In this document: positions 44,064 to 52,057 of the stretch, piece after piece | How positions within the stretch are numbered: position 1 is the stretch's first letter | Layout of the letters: every line of letters starts with the position of its first letter | From: Bacteroidales bacterium | GTDB lineage: Bacteria > Bacteroidota > Bacteroidia > Bacteroidales > P3 | Direction of reading: 5' to 3' | DNA length: 64,000 nucleotides | NCBI GenBank assembly: GCA_017633985.1 | Contig: JAGBOF010000010.1 | Span: 1 to 64,000, forward strand | Program-made: the position numbers and the translations under genes | Notes under the pieces: model-generated | What the model saw: only the letters and a program-made list of their open reading frames with translations | Told to the model about the DNA's origin: nothing | Databases searched by the model: none

Positions 44064-45500
44064 TTAGCTTGGACGTACGTTTATTTTGTATTTAACTTCC
44101 CTTTCATTGGAGAATTTCTTACGGTCTTTTTTGTATTTTTTGTGATAAGGTCCGTAAGGAATATCGCGGAATGCATATATCTGCATCTGCTCCATAACTC
44201 CCAAATCATAAACCTGTTCTTCGTCCAATTCCATATCCTTGTCATGGTATTCTTTAGGCGGGATAGGAGTGTCATAATTGAATTCCACCTGACGGTAGAA
44301 CAATGTATCCAATGTTTTGGTTGATATCAATGTGTAATGAGCCACCGCCTTTGTCGCACTTGACCAATAAGGATTGTCAAACCTGAAAACGGTTACCGAC
44401 ATCACCGCATCGGCTCCGTATTTTTTCCCTAAATTTTTTATATCCGACAATTTGGTGTAGCGGGATGAGAATGTGCTGTCATTTTTATGAGTCTCCATCG
44501 AAGAAACTGCCGAATAAACATAATAACCTTTCTTTCCCAATTCTTTGGAAGCCATAATCAATAGCATATCCGACGCTTTGTCATAATCACTTCGGTTCCA
44601 AGGATAGAGAATCAATATATTTTTAGGTTCTTCCTTATATATATTTGCGTAAGGTATGTCTCTGTCCACATGTTTAGGGAACATTTCGTTCCAAGTCTTC
44701 TTTATAAAGTTGCTTTTCTTTGTTTTGTTTTTACCGTTTGAGGCTTTGGCGGAAGATGATGCGTTTGCATCGCCATCCATCATGGAAATAATCTTGTCCA
44801 TAGGCGTCAATTCCTTTTCAGGCTCCGCTTTAACGGTATCGGCAGTCTTATTCTTTTTCCTTAACGACGTTGCTTTTTTCAAAAACGACGGCGTGGTGTC
44901 ATCTTCTTCCTCTTTGTCGTATTTAACAATCTCAAGCGTATCGGTTTTACCGTCTTCTAACAAATCCTCAAGGCTTATTTGTACGCTGTCTTTGCCTATA
45001 AGCGTATCAACAGGCACATTCACCGTCTTTTTAACATCGTCTTGATAGTCGGAATCGTCCGTTTGGTTTTTGTTTCCTTTGATAGAATTAAGCAATTCTT
45101 CCCTTTCTTTTCTGCGCTCTTCCTCTATACGTTTTTTTTCTTCCTTTTCGGCATTTTTTATCAGATCGTCCTGTTGTTTTTGCTTAAGTTTCTTTTCTTT
45201 ATCCTGCTGTTTTTTCTTTTCAAGAGATTCTTTTTCCTGTTGTTTCTTCTTTTTAGCTTCTTCTTTTTTCTTTTGTTTAGCTTGTTTATCGGCTTGAGCT
45301 TTGAGTTGCTGCAATTGCTTTTGGTCAGTCTGCACAAGACCTTTTTCCTGCTTTGTCTGATCGGTTTTATCAGCCGTTTCGCTTTTTGAAGTCTGCAGTT
45401 TACTCATTTGAGGCTCCACTTTATTGAGTTTTTGCTTCGAAGAAGAGCATCCTGCAATCAAAAAAACAGCAAGAAGTATGTATATGTAATATTTTTTCAT
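44064..45500 (-). CDS. GNA1162-like (DUF799) lipoprotein with long Lys/Glu-rich coiled coil
   Basis: A 478-residue lipoprotein (lipobox LIAGC, Cys 18). Residues about 30-150 are extremely rich in Lys, Glu and Gln with heptad character (coiled coil). After a disordered stretch, residues about 280-470 form the folded domain (NILILYPWNRSDYDKASDML, KGYYVYSAVSSMETHKNDST, LKYGADAVMSVTV-like), resembling the GNA1162/DUF799 putative lipoproteins. Its start overlaps the upstream DUF4810 gene by ATGA. In other bacteria these two occur with a CsgG-like lipoprotein, absent here. It should face the periplasm; function not established. Confidence 0.82.
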   Translation of the reverse strand: MKKYYIYILLAVFLIAGCSSSKQKLNKVEPQMSKLQTSKSETADKTDQTKQEKGLVQTDQKQLQQLKAQADKQAKQKKKEEAKKKKQQEKESLEKKKQQDKEKKLKQKQQDDLIKNAEKEEKKRIEEERRKEREELLNSIKGNKNQTDDSDYQDDVKKTVNVPVDTLIGKDSVQISLEDLLEDGKTDTLEIVKYDKEEEDDTTPSFLKKATSLRKKNKTADTVKAEPEKELTPMDKIISMMDGDANASSSAKASNGKNKTKKSNFIKKTWNEMFPKHVDRDIPYANIYKEEPKNILILYPWNRSDYDKASDMLLIMASKELGKKGYYVYSAVSSMETHKNDSTFSSRYTKLSDIKNLGKKYGADAVMSVTVFRFDNPYWSSATKAVAHYTLISTKTLDTLFYRQVEFNYDTPIPPKEYHDKDMELDEEQVYDLGVMEQMQIYAFRDIPYGPYHKKYKKDRKKFSNEREVKYKINVRPS

Positions 45501-45859
45501 AGACCCAATTGTTTTTTAAGGTTGTTTACATAAACCGAACTCTCGGGATAAAGATGTGTTTCTTTGTCAAAAAACGTCAAAGCCTTGGTTGTGTCACCCT
45601 GCATAAGAAGTAAGTATGCGTAATCGGCACATAATCCCGGCGGTATTCTGTTTTTTGTTTTTGAATCCTGTTTTTTGCTTTTTTTCTTATCCGTTTCCAC
45701 TATTGCTTTGTAGCCTTTGAGAGCTTTTTTGATGTCTTTGGCATCCGCAGCGGTTGAATATTTGAATGCAGCCTCGTCATAACTTTTGTATTTGTAAAGC
45801 GGTTTTTGGCAGGCTGCACAAAGTACGGTTAATATTATTAATAAAGGTAATTTTTTCAT
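45497..45859 (-). CDS. DUF4810-like lipoprotein
   Basis: A 120-residue lipoprotein (signal LLIILTVLCAAC, lipobox Cys 17). KPLYKYKSYDEAAFKYS, PPGLCADYAYLLLMQGDTTK and FDKETHLYPESSVYVNNLKK match the DUF4810 pattern with a TPR-like helical body. Its stop overlaps the GNA1162-like start by ATGA. A TATCTTTG box lies about 30 bp upstream. Confidence 0.82.
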   Translation of the reverse strand: MKKLPLLIILTVLCAACQKPLYKYKSYDEAAFKYSTAADAKDIKKALKGYKAIVETDKKKSKKQDSKTKNRIPPGLCADYAYLLLMQGDTTKALTFFDKETHLYPESSVYVNNLKKQLGL

Positions 45860-45889
45860 ATTTCACCCGATTTAATTATCATCAGATTG

Positions 45890-45897
45890 CAAAGATA
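45890..45897 (-). promoter_or_regulatory. -7 box TATCTTTG of the DUF4810/GNA1162 operon
   Basis: Minus-strand TATCTTTG lies 31 bp before the DUF4810 start codon. No clear TTTG is at the usual distance. Confidence 0.45.
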
Positions 45898-45925
45898 TGA
45901 TTTTTTATCAGAAAAATGACGTTAT

Positions 45926-47125
45926 TCAGAAAAATATTTTGCAAGCCCGTTGAAAAATACCGTTAATATAAGCGATCGCCATGCCGTAATTGGTGACGGG
46001 AATACCCGCCTGAATGAACGGTTGCAACCTGTTGGACAATTGTTTCTTCGTTGCAACGCATCCGCCGCACTGAACAACCAAACTGTATCTGGTTATGTCT
46101 TCTTTTAAATCCGTAAGACCCGCACAAATACTGAAATTAAGTTCTTTACCCGTGTATTTTCTGATCATGGCAGGCAGTTTTACACGTCCGATGTCCTCAC
46201 ATGTAGGCTGGTGGGTGCAGTTTTCAAGCATCAAAACATTGTCCCCGTCCTTCAAATTGTCAATATGCGGAGTTCCCAACAGGTATTTGTCAAATTCGCC
46301 CTTCTCTTTGGCAAGCAAAACGGAGAACCCCGTCAGATAAATATCCTCGGGAACAATCTGACTTACCTGTTTAAACGCCTGCGAATCCGTAATAACCAAT
46401 TTAGGCTTTATTGCAAGCATGTCAAGCGTTGTTTTGAGTTGTTCGGGCTTTACAACAATGTTTACGGCATTCATGTCAAGCACCTGTCTTATCATCTTGA
46501 CTTGCGGAAGTATCATACGGTCTTTGGGTGCCGACAAATCAATCGGCGTAACCAACACCACAAGGTCATTTTTCGCTATTATACCATCCAGAACCGATTT
46601 ATTAGCACCTTGGTCCGTCTCAATATTCTGCCTTATAAACACAGTGACTTTTTCTTTGCAGTCTTTGTCAAACTTACTTACAGTTAAAATCCTGTCGGTA
46701 TACTCATTAACCGACTTTTTTGTTGTTTCATTCAAAGCGGACACGTCCTGCTTATTATATATAATAATGTAAGGAATCTTTTTCGAGGTAAAAATACTTA
46801 TCAACTCCTTTTCGTTTTCCCCGAATGTGTTGTCACTGATAACAAGTATTGCAAAATCAGTCAGGTTTATCGCCTCAAGGGTTTTTTGCTTTCTCAAACC
46901 GCCCAAAGAAGTAGTGTCATCCGTTCCCGCAGTGTCGATAAGCACGCAGGCACCTATATTAAACAATTCCGCAGACTTTTTGACTGTATCGGTCGTCGTT
47001 CCGCTTTGCGGAGACACTATTGCGGTTTGTTGTCCTGTCAGAATATTTATCAGAGTGCTTTTGCCGGCATTGCAACGCCCGAAAATACCTATATGCAACC
47101 TGTTCTCCCTGTGTGTTTGTGTCAT
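45926..47125 (-). CDS. hydF: [FeFe] hydrogenase H-cluster maturation GTPase HydF
   Basis: A 399-residue GTPase: Walker A GIFGRCNAGKSTLINILTG, SGTTTDTVKKSAEL (switch I) and LIDTAGTDDTTSLG (G3). The C-terminal cluster-binding region has CTHQPTCEDIGRVKLP and, about 45 residues on, VVQCGGCVATKKQL; the usual reading is CxH...HCxxC, so Gln replaces the second His. HydF is the scaffold that delivers the di-iron unit to [FeFe] hydrogenase. Start ATG 47125 is supported by a promoter whose -7 box (47167-47174) lies inside the alternative longer frame. hydE, hydG and the hydrogenase are not in the window. Confidence 0.93.
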   Translation of the reverse strand: MTQTHRENRLHIGIFGRCNAGKSTLINILTGQQTAIVSPQSGTTTDTVKKSAELFNIGACVLIDTAGTDDTTSLGGLRKQKTLEAINLTDFAILVISDNTFGENEKELISIFTSKKIPYIIIYNKQDVSALNETTKKSVNEYTDRILTVSKFDKDCKEKVTVFIRQNIETDQGANKSVLDGIIAKNDLVVLVTPIDLSAPKDRMILPQVKMIRQVLDMNAVNIVVKPEQLKTTLDMLAIKPKLVITDSQAFKQVSQIVPEDIYLTGFSVLLAKEKGEFDKYLLGTPHIDNLKDGDNVLMLENCTHQPTCEDIGRVKLPAMIRKYTGKELNFSICAGLTDLKEDITRYSLVVQCGGCVATKKQLSNRLQPFIQAGIPVTNYGMAIAYINGIFQRACKIFF

Positions 47126-47166
47126 TTTAGTGCTGTTGTTTACGTATTTAAAGTTGTTTGACGGTG

Positions 47167-47196
47167 CAAAAATACCGAAAATTTTCTTTTTATCAA
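47167..47196 (-). promoter_or_regulatory. TTG-N19-TATTTTTG promoter of hydF
   Basis: Minus-strand TTG (47196-47194) and TATTTTTG (47174-47167). The predicted start near 47160 excludes translation from the upstream ATG at 47209. Confidence 0.6.
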
Positions 47197-47235
47197 CGCT
47201 TTGAGGCACAAAATAAACGCCTTAAAGCATGCCGC

Positions 47236-47343
47236 TGCCGCCCCGTGGCGTATTATTTTCAAAAAAAGGGGTTTTTTGACTCAAAAAAAGGGTTTTTTTA
47301 GGGTAAAAAAACAGTTTTTTTTAGATTAAAACGCCACGGGGCG
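47236..47343. repeat. interspersed repeat family B, copy 4
   Basis: Ends CCGCCCCGTGGCGTATTATT and GATTAAAACGCCACGGGGCG form inverted repeats around ACTCAAAAAAAGGG and AGGGTAAAAAAACAG. It lies between the divergent hydF and 47422 promoters, so here it cannot be a terminator for either. Confidence 0.85.
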
Positions 47344-47363
47344 AAAATATTTTGCGATAAGGC

Positions 47364-47394
47364 TTTGTCAAATTGCAAAAAGGCACTATCTTTG
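47364..47394 (+). promoter_or_regulatory. TTTG-N19-TATCTTTG promoter
   Basis: TTTG (47364-47367) and TATCTTTG (47387-47394) fully match the Bacteroidota consensus with ideal spacing, 28 bp before the ATG at 47422. Confidence 0.8.
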
Positions 47395-47421
47395 CAAATT
47401 ATTTAAAAAATTTTTTACAAC

Positions 47422-47985
47422 ATGAGCATGTTCACTATAGACACCAAGGAAAAATTCAATCCTTTGAGTAAAGACTTTTGGGTAAAGATTCTGATAATGA
47501 CTATTGCCATTTGGATAGTTTCGTTTACTTCTTTGGCAGATGTGCAAGGCGGTCCGCTGTATGCGGTATTGGCTGCGCTGATAATCAGTTTGCTTAACGC
47601 CTTTTTGCGTCCGCTTCTGTCGTTTATATCAATGCCGCTTATAGTTTCCACATTCGGTATTTTTATGCTTATAATCAATGCCATAATAATACTTCTGACA
47701 AGTGCATTATTACGTCCTAATTTCATGGTGAGCGGATTTTGGAATGCGTTTTTCTTTTCCATAATTGTTACGCTATTGACCTTTTTGATGAATTTGCCAA
47801 GAAAAGTCAAAAAAGTGCAGGATCATGTCTTCGGCGGCGGTGAAAACCAAGACCATTTGCATAAACAAATGAATGAGAATGCAAGACAAAACAATAATAC
47901 CGCATCTTCCAACCGTTTTGACAACGATCCTTTTAACGACAATCCGCATGAAAAGAATTATACGGACTACGAAGACGTTGATTAG
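47422..47985 (+). CDS. four-TM membrane protein, phage-holin-like/YvlD family
   Basis: A 187-residue protein. Four helices lie in residues 22-125 (VKILIMTIAIWIVSFTSLAD, LYAVLAALIISLLNAFLRPL, IVSTFGIFMLIINAIIILLT, FFFSIIVTLLTFLMNLPRK) with NAFLRPLL and the STFGIFMLIIN block typical of the YvlD (PF04020) family. A hydrophilic Asn/Asp-rich tail follows. Despite the holin-like label, no phage genes are nearby. Function unknown. Confidence 0.8.
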   Translation: MSMFTIDTKEKFNPLSKDFWVKILIMTIAIWIVSFTSLADVQGGPLYAVLAALIISLLNAFLRPLLSFISMPLIVSTFGIFMLIINAIIILLTSALLRPNFMVSGFWNAFFFSIIVTLLTFLMNLPRKVKKVQDHVFGGGENQDHLHKQMNENARQNNNTASSNRFDNDPFNDNPHEKNYTDYEDVD

Positions 47986-48103
47986 ATGATATGCAATAAA
48001 CATAATGCGGTAAACAAGGCGTAGGACATAATATACAATACGTGTTTTAGCAATTAAATATAAAAATACTTCTTTAAAGACTGATAAATTATAAGAACAA
48101 AAA

Positions 48104-48946
48104 ATGAAAATTTGCAGAACCATCAGTGAATTGCAAAATGCAGTTGATGAAATTAAGCAACAAGGCAAAACTATAGGCTTTGTGCCTACAATGGGGGCTT
48201 TGCATGACGGACATGTGTCGCTTTTCAAACGTGCTGCGGAGGAAAATGATATTTTTGCAGCAAGCGTTTTCGTCAATCCCGTACAATTTAACAACAAAGA
48301 GGATTTTGAAAAATATCCGAGGACTGAACAGGAAGATTTAAACATATTGGAGCAAAACAATTGCGCACTTGTTTTCATTCCTTCGGCGGAAGAAGTATAT
48401 AAAGAAGGTACTCCCGAGCATTGGTCGTTCGGTCAGCTGGAGCAGGTGATGGAAGGTAAGCAGAGACCTGGGCATTTTTCAGGTGTTGCCAACATTGTTT
48501 CCCGTCTTTTCACATGGGTGCGTCCCGACAGGGCTTATTTCGGAGAGAAAGACTATCAACAGATAGCTATTATTAAGGATATGGTGCGTCAGATGAACAG
48601 TAATGTAGAAATAGTGCCTTGTCCTATATACAGGGAAGCAGACGGTTTGGCTGCCTCTTCGCGTAACAAACGTCTTTCGCCGCAGGCACGGCAGATTGCA
48701 CCTAAAATTCACGATATTTTGACAAAGTCTTATCAGCAAAGGGAGTTTCTTTCGCTTTCGCAGATAAAGTCTTTCGTTGAAAACGAGTTTAAGAAATATA
48801 AAGAGTTCGAATTGGAGTATTTTATATTGGCTGACGGCAATACTTTGCAGCCTGTAAAGGTTAAACAGGCAGGTCAATCCGTTATAGGGTTCATTGCCGT
48901 TTGGCTTGACGGTGTGCGTTTGATTGACATACAGAAATATTTTTAA
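48104..48946 (+). CDS. panC: pantothenate synthetase
   Basis: A 280-residue enzyme with IGFVPTMGALHDGHVSLFKR (HIGH-like signature for adenylate formation), ASVFVNPVQFNNKEDFEKYP, GEKDYQQIAIIKDMV and the KMSKS-like SSRNKRLSP. It joins pantoate and beta-alanine with ATP, feeding coenzyme A synthesis like coaE earlier in the window. panB and panD are not beside it. The 118-bp region upstream holds no recognised promoter. Confidence 0.96.
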   Translation: MKICRTISELQNAVDEIKQQGKTIGFVPTMGALHDGHVSLFKRAAEENDIFAASVFVNPVQFNNKEDFEKYPRTEQEDLNILEQNNCALVFIPSAEEVYKEGTPEHWSFGQLEQVMEGKQRPGHFSGVANIVSRLFTWVRPDRAYFGEKDYQQIAIIKDMVRQMNSNVEIVPCPIYREADGLAASSRNKRLSPQARQIAPKIHDILTKSYQQREFLSLSQIKSFVENEFKKYKEFELEYFILADGNTLQPVKVKQAGQSVIGFIAVWLDGVRLIDIQKYF

Positions 48947-49042
48947 GAAAAAAAGTAATTGGATTCTGTATCGGCGTATAACGGCATCAATATTATTAAG
49001 CAAGAGAACATAAAATAATAAAATTACGGTAAATTTATCAAA

Positions 49043-50734
49043 ATGAAACAGATTATTGAATGTGTGCCTAATATTTCGGAAGGCAACAACGATGCGATAA
49101 TAAACCAAGTGGTCAGCGAGATAGAAAAAGTTGAAGGTGTGAAACTTTTGGACGTTGATCCGGGTAAAACAACTAACCGTACGGTAATTACTTTCGTAGG
49201 TGAGCCTGAACAGGTTTGCGAAAGTGCATTCCGCGTGGTTAAAAAAGCACAGGAACTTATTGATATGCGTAACCATCACGGTGATCATCCGCGTTTCGGT
49301 GCTACGGACGTATGTCCTTTGATTCCTGTGGCAAATATAACCATGGAAGAAGTGGTTGAGTACGCCAGAAAGTTGGCTCAAAGAATCGCCGACGAATTGG
49401 AAATTCCTGTTTATTGCTATGAATCCGCTGCATACAAGCCTGAAAGAAAGAATTTGGCTGTTTGCCGTCAGGGTGAGTATGAAGCATTGAAAGAAAGAAT
49501 ATCGCAACAAGACCAAGCACCTGATTACGGTCCTAAAACATGGAGCGAAAAGGTTGCCAAGTCAGGGGCGACTGCCGTAGGGGCAAGAGATTTCTTGTTG
49601 GCGGTAAATTATAACCTTAATACCACATCCACACGCCGTGCAAACGCAATTGCTTTTGACGTAAGGGAGAAAGGACGTCCTAAAAGAGAAGGCGGCAAAC
49701 CTAACGGAAAGCCTGTATTGGATGAAAACGGAAAGAAGATTTGGATTCCGGGTACATTGAAAGGTACGAAGGCTATCGGTTGGTATATTGAAGAATACGG
49801 TATTGCGCAGGTATCAATGAATATTACCAATGCTACGCAAACTCCTTTACATGTATGCTTTGACGAAGTTTGTAAGAAGGCTGAAGCAAGAGGCGTGAGA
49901 GTTACGGGAGTTGAAGTAGTGGGTTTGGTTCCTAAAAAGACACTTATTGACGCAGGCAAATACTATTTGGCAAAGCAACAGAGGAGTCTCGGCGTTAGCG
50001 AAGAGGAGCTAATCAAGATTGCAATAAAATCCATGGGTCTTGATGATTTGAAACCTTTCAATCCGCAGGAAAAAGTTATTGAATACTTGATAGAAGACCA
50101 TAGCACGAAGAAATTGGTTGATATGACATGCAAAGAATTTGCTGATGAGACTGCAAGCGAAAGTCCTGCACCCGGCGGCGGAAGTATAGCAGCTTATTGC
50201 GGTGCTTTGGCAGCTTCTTTGGGCACAATGGTGGCTAATCTTTCTTCGCATAAGCCTGGTTGGGACGACAGATGGGAAGAATTCTCCGTTACGGCGGAAA
50301 AAGGTCAGGCTCTTAAGGACGAATTGATTCATCTTGTGGATGAAGACACAAATGCTTTCAATAAAATAATGAATGCATTCGGATTGCCGAAGAAAACGGA
50401 CGAAGACAAAGCCGCAAGAAAGCAAGCTATACAGGATGCAACGAAATATGCAATTGAGGTTCCTTACCGTACGCTTCAAAAGTCAAGAGAAACCTTTGAG
50501 ATATGCAAATTGATGATTGAAACGGGCAATCCTAACTCAATAACAGACGGAGCGGTAGGTATCTTATGCGCAAAGGCTGCATGCGTAGGTGCGTTTATGA
50601 ATATGAAAATCAATTGTGCAAGTTTGGAAGACAAGGAATTTGTTGATGATATATTGAAAAAGGGTCAGCAAATAGTAAACGAAGCTTGTGAAATTGAGAA
50701 AGAATACACCGAAATGGTTCTTTCGAAAATCTAA
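49043..50734 (+). CDS. ftcD: glutamate formimidoyltransferase / formimidoyl-THF cyclodeaminase
   Basis: A 563-residue fusion. Residues 1-330 are the formimidoyltransferase: IIECVPNISEGNNDAIINQ, MRNHHGDHPRFGATDVCPL (with the catalytic His) and FLLAVNYNLNTTSTRRANAI. Residues from about 365 are the cyclodeaminase helical bundle, starting at the ETASESPAPGGGSIAAYCGA loop that binds the folate. The enzyme moves the formimino group from formiminoglutamate to tetrahydrofolate and releases ammonia, late in histidine degradation. hutH, hutU and hutI are not visible nearby. The fusion matches mammalian FTCD and is common in Bacteroidales. Confidence 0.95.
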   Translation: MKQIIECVPNISEGNNDAIINQVVSEIEKVEGVKLLDVDPGKTTNRTVITFVGEPEQVCESAFRVVKKAQELIDMRNHHGDHPRFGATDVCPLIPVANITMEEVVEYARKLAQRIADELEIPVYCYESAAYKPERKNLAVCRQGEYEALKERISQQDQAPDYGPKTWSEKVAKSGATAVGARDFLLAVNYNLNTTSTRRANAIAFDVREKGRPKREGGKPNGKPVLDENGKKIWIPGTLKGTKAIGWYIEEYGIAQVSMNITNATQTPLHVCFDEVCKKAEARGVRVTGVEVVGLVPKKTLIDAGKYYLAKQQRSLGVSEEELIKIAIKSMGLDDLKPFNPQEKVIEYLIEDHSTKKLVDMTCKEFADETASESPAPGGGSIAAYCGALAASLGTMVANLSSHKPGWDDRWEEFSVTAEKGQALKDELIHLVDEDTNAFNKIMNAFGLPKKTDEDKAARKQAIQDATKYAIEVPYRTLQKSRETFEICKLMIETGNPNSITDGAVGILCAKAACVGAFMNMKINCASLEDKEFVDDILKKGQQIVNEACEIEKEYTEMVLSKI

Positions 50735-50773
50735 CCTGCGTACAATATTTATTTGTATAGGAATTATTTAATC

Positions 50774-50828
50774 AAATCAATCGGTTAGTAAACTATTTGT
50801 ATAAACGGATTTATTAACCGATTGATTT
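50774..50828. terminator. long hairpin after ftcD
   Basis: AAATCAATCGGTTAGTAAA and TTTATTAACCGATTGATTT pair over about 18 bp around a 17-nt loop. There is no strong T-run, so it may act as a structural or protective 3' end rather than an intrinsic terminator. Confidence 0.5.
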
Positions 50829-50896
50829 ATTAATATAAAGCAACCGTTTGTTAAACCGATATCAGTGATAACAACCTGTATAAAGCCCTTTTGCTT

Positions 50897-51850
50897 ATGG
50901 AAGAAGATATTTTGAAATATTTGACAGAGGAAGAAGTACGGCAATTATCCGCCTGTGAATTGTGTCCCCGCAAATGCAGGGTAAACAGAATCAAGGGAGA
51001 AAAAGGATTTTGCAATACAGGGTTGTCATTAGCGGTTGCATTGATAATAAACCACAAAGGAGAAGAACCTGTATTGAGTAAAAACAAAGGAATAACCAAC
51101 GTGTTTTTCTCTCATTGTAATTGCAGATGTATATTCTGCCAAAATTATAAGATTTCCGACTGCAAAACCCAAGTAAAAAGCCTTTATCCGACAATGCAGG
51201 AGGTGATAGACAAGATAGAGGCTACGTTGCAGACATCGGAAAACGTACTCGGTTTTGTTTCGCCCACACATCAGATACCCGTTATGAAGGCTGTTATCCG
51301 TCAATTGCATTTACGGGGAATTTATCCGAAGATTGTGTATAACTGCGGCGGATATGAAAACGTACAAATGCTAAAACAACTTGAAGATATCGTGGATGTT
51401 TACCTTCCCGATATGAAATATTCCGATAATGAGCTTGCCAAAAGGTTTTCTTCTGCACCTGATTACCCTGATATTGCAATTGCGGCACTTAAAGAAATGT
51501 ACCGTCAAAAAGGTTCGCCTGTTTTGACGGATAAAGACGGAAATATAGAAAGCGGATTGATAATACGCCATCTTGTACTGCCTTCCTATGTAAATAACAG
51601 CAAAAATGCTTTGGATGCAATAGCATGGGAATTGTCCCCAAATGTGACTTTGTCGCTTATGTCGCAGTATAACCCGCCTTTTGAAATGAAATATCCCGAA
51701 TTGAACACCAAAATTTCGCAACAAGAATATGATGAAGTGACGGATTTTGCATTCGGATTGGGTTTTCATAAGATTTACTTGCAGGAATTGTCTTCTTGTG
51801 ACAGCGTAGTGCCTGATTTTGACAACAATACATTCATCAGAAACAGCTAA
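50897..51850 (+). CDS. radical SAM protein, PflA-like (COG1313 type)
   Basis: A 317-residue protein. ACELCPRKCRVNRIKGEKGF at the N-terminus is a cysteine cluster that may hold an extra iron-sulfur site. The radical SAM core carries FSHCNCRCIFCQNYKIS with CX3CX2C ligands (C-NCR-C-IF-C). GGYENVQMLKQLEDIVDVYL and PDMKYSDNELAKRFS are typical of the uncharacterised PflA-like COG1313 group. No glycyl-radical enzyme is nearby, so its target is unknown. ATG 50897 follows an in-frame TTG. Confidence 0.85.
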   Translation: MEEDILKYLTEEEVRQLSACELCPRKCRVNRIKGEKGFCNTGLSLAVALIINHKGEEPVLSKNKGITNVFFSHCNCRCIFCQNYKISDCKTQVKSLYPTMQEVIDKIEATLQTSENVLGFVSPTHQIPVMKAVIRQLHLRGIYPKIVYNCGGYENVQMLKQLEDIVDVYLPDMKYSDNELAKRFSSAPDYPDIAIAALKEMYRQKGSPVLTDKDGNIESGLIIRHLVLPSYVNNSKNALDAIAWELSPNVTLSLMSQYNPPFEMKYPELNTKISQQEYDEVTDFAFGLGFHKIYLQELSSCDSVVPDFDNNTFIRNS

Positions 51851-51870
51851 ACAATATACCCTTGAAAAAA

Positions 51871-51950
51871 GACGCCGTTAAAAAAAATTAAAACGGCGTT
51901 TCAGTAAATTTTTATCGCTGATTAATTTGCTGAAACGGCGTTTTATTTTT
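51871..51950. repeat. interspersed repeat family A, copy 8
   Basis: GACGCCGTTA and AAACGGCGTTTCAG face a closing CTGAAACGGCGTTTTATT; the centre is TAAATTTTTATCGCTGATTA. It is nearly identical to copy 10 at 60128-60213 over about 60 bp. It sits between the radical SAM gene and the lpd promoter. Confidence 0.85.
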
Positions 51951-51984
51951 GCGCAATATTATTGCTGAAATTTTTTGCTGCAAT

Positions 51985-52019
51985 TTTGCGGAATATAATC
52001 GGATAAATTCGTAATTTTG
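51985..52019 (+). promoter_or_regulatory. TTTG-N23-TAATTTTG promoter of lpd
   Basis: TTTG (51985-51988) and TAATTTTG (52012-52019), 39 bp before the lpd ATG. Spacing is at the long end of the accepted range. Confidence 0.55.
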
Positions 52020-52057
52020 CACCTTGAAAAACGGAAATAATAAAACATAAAAATAAT

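Noticed and set aside
44979..45389. 136-residue plus-strand frame rich in Phe and Leu
   Set aside because: It is the antisense of the Lys/Glu-rich coiled coil of the GNA1162-like gene, and has no start context.
47126..47209. N-terminal extension of HydF to ATG 47209
   Set aside because: The -7 box at 47167-47174 lies within it and the HydF family begins close to the G1 motif, so ATG 47125 is preferred.
47422..47985. Prophage holin
   Set aside because: The family label is holin-like but no phage structural, lysis or integrase gene is near; it is the chromosomal YvlD type.
48479..49516. 345-residue minus-strand frame
   Set aside because: It is antisense to panC and ftcD, both of which have full motif sets.
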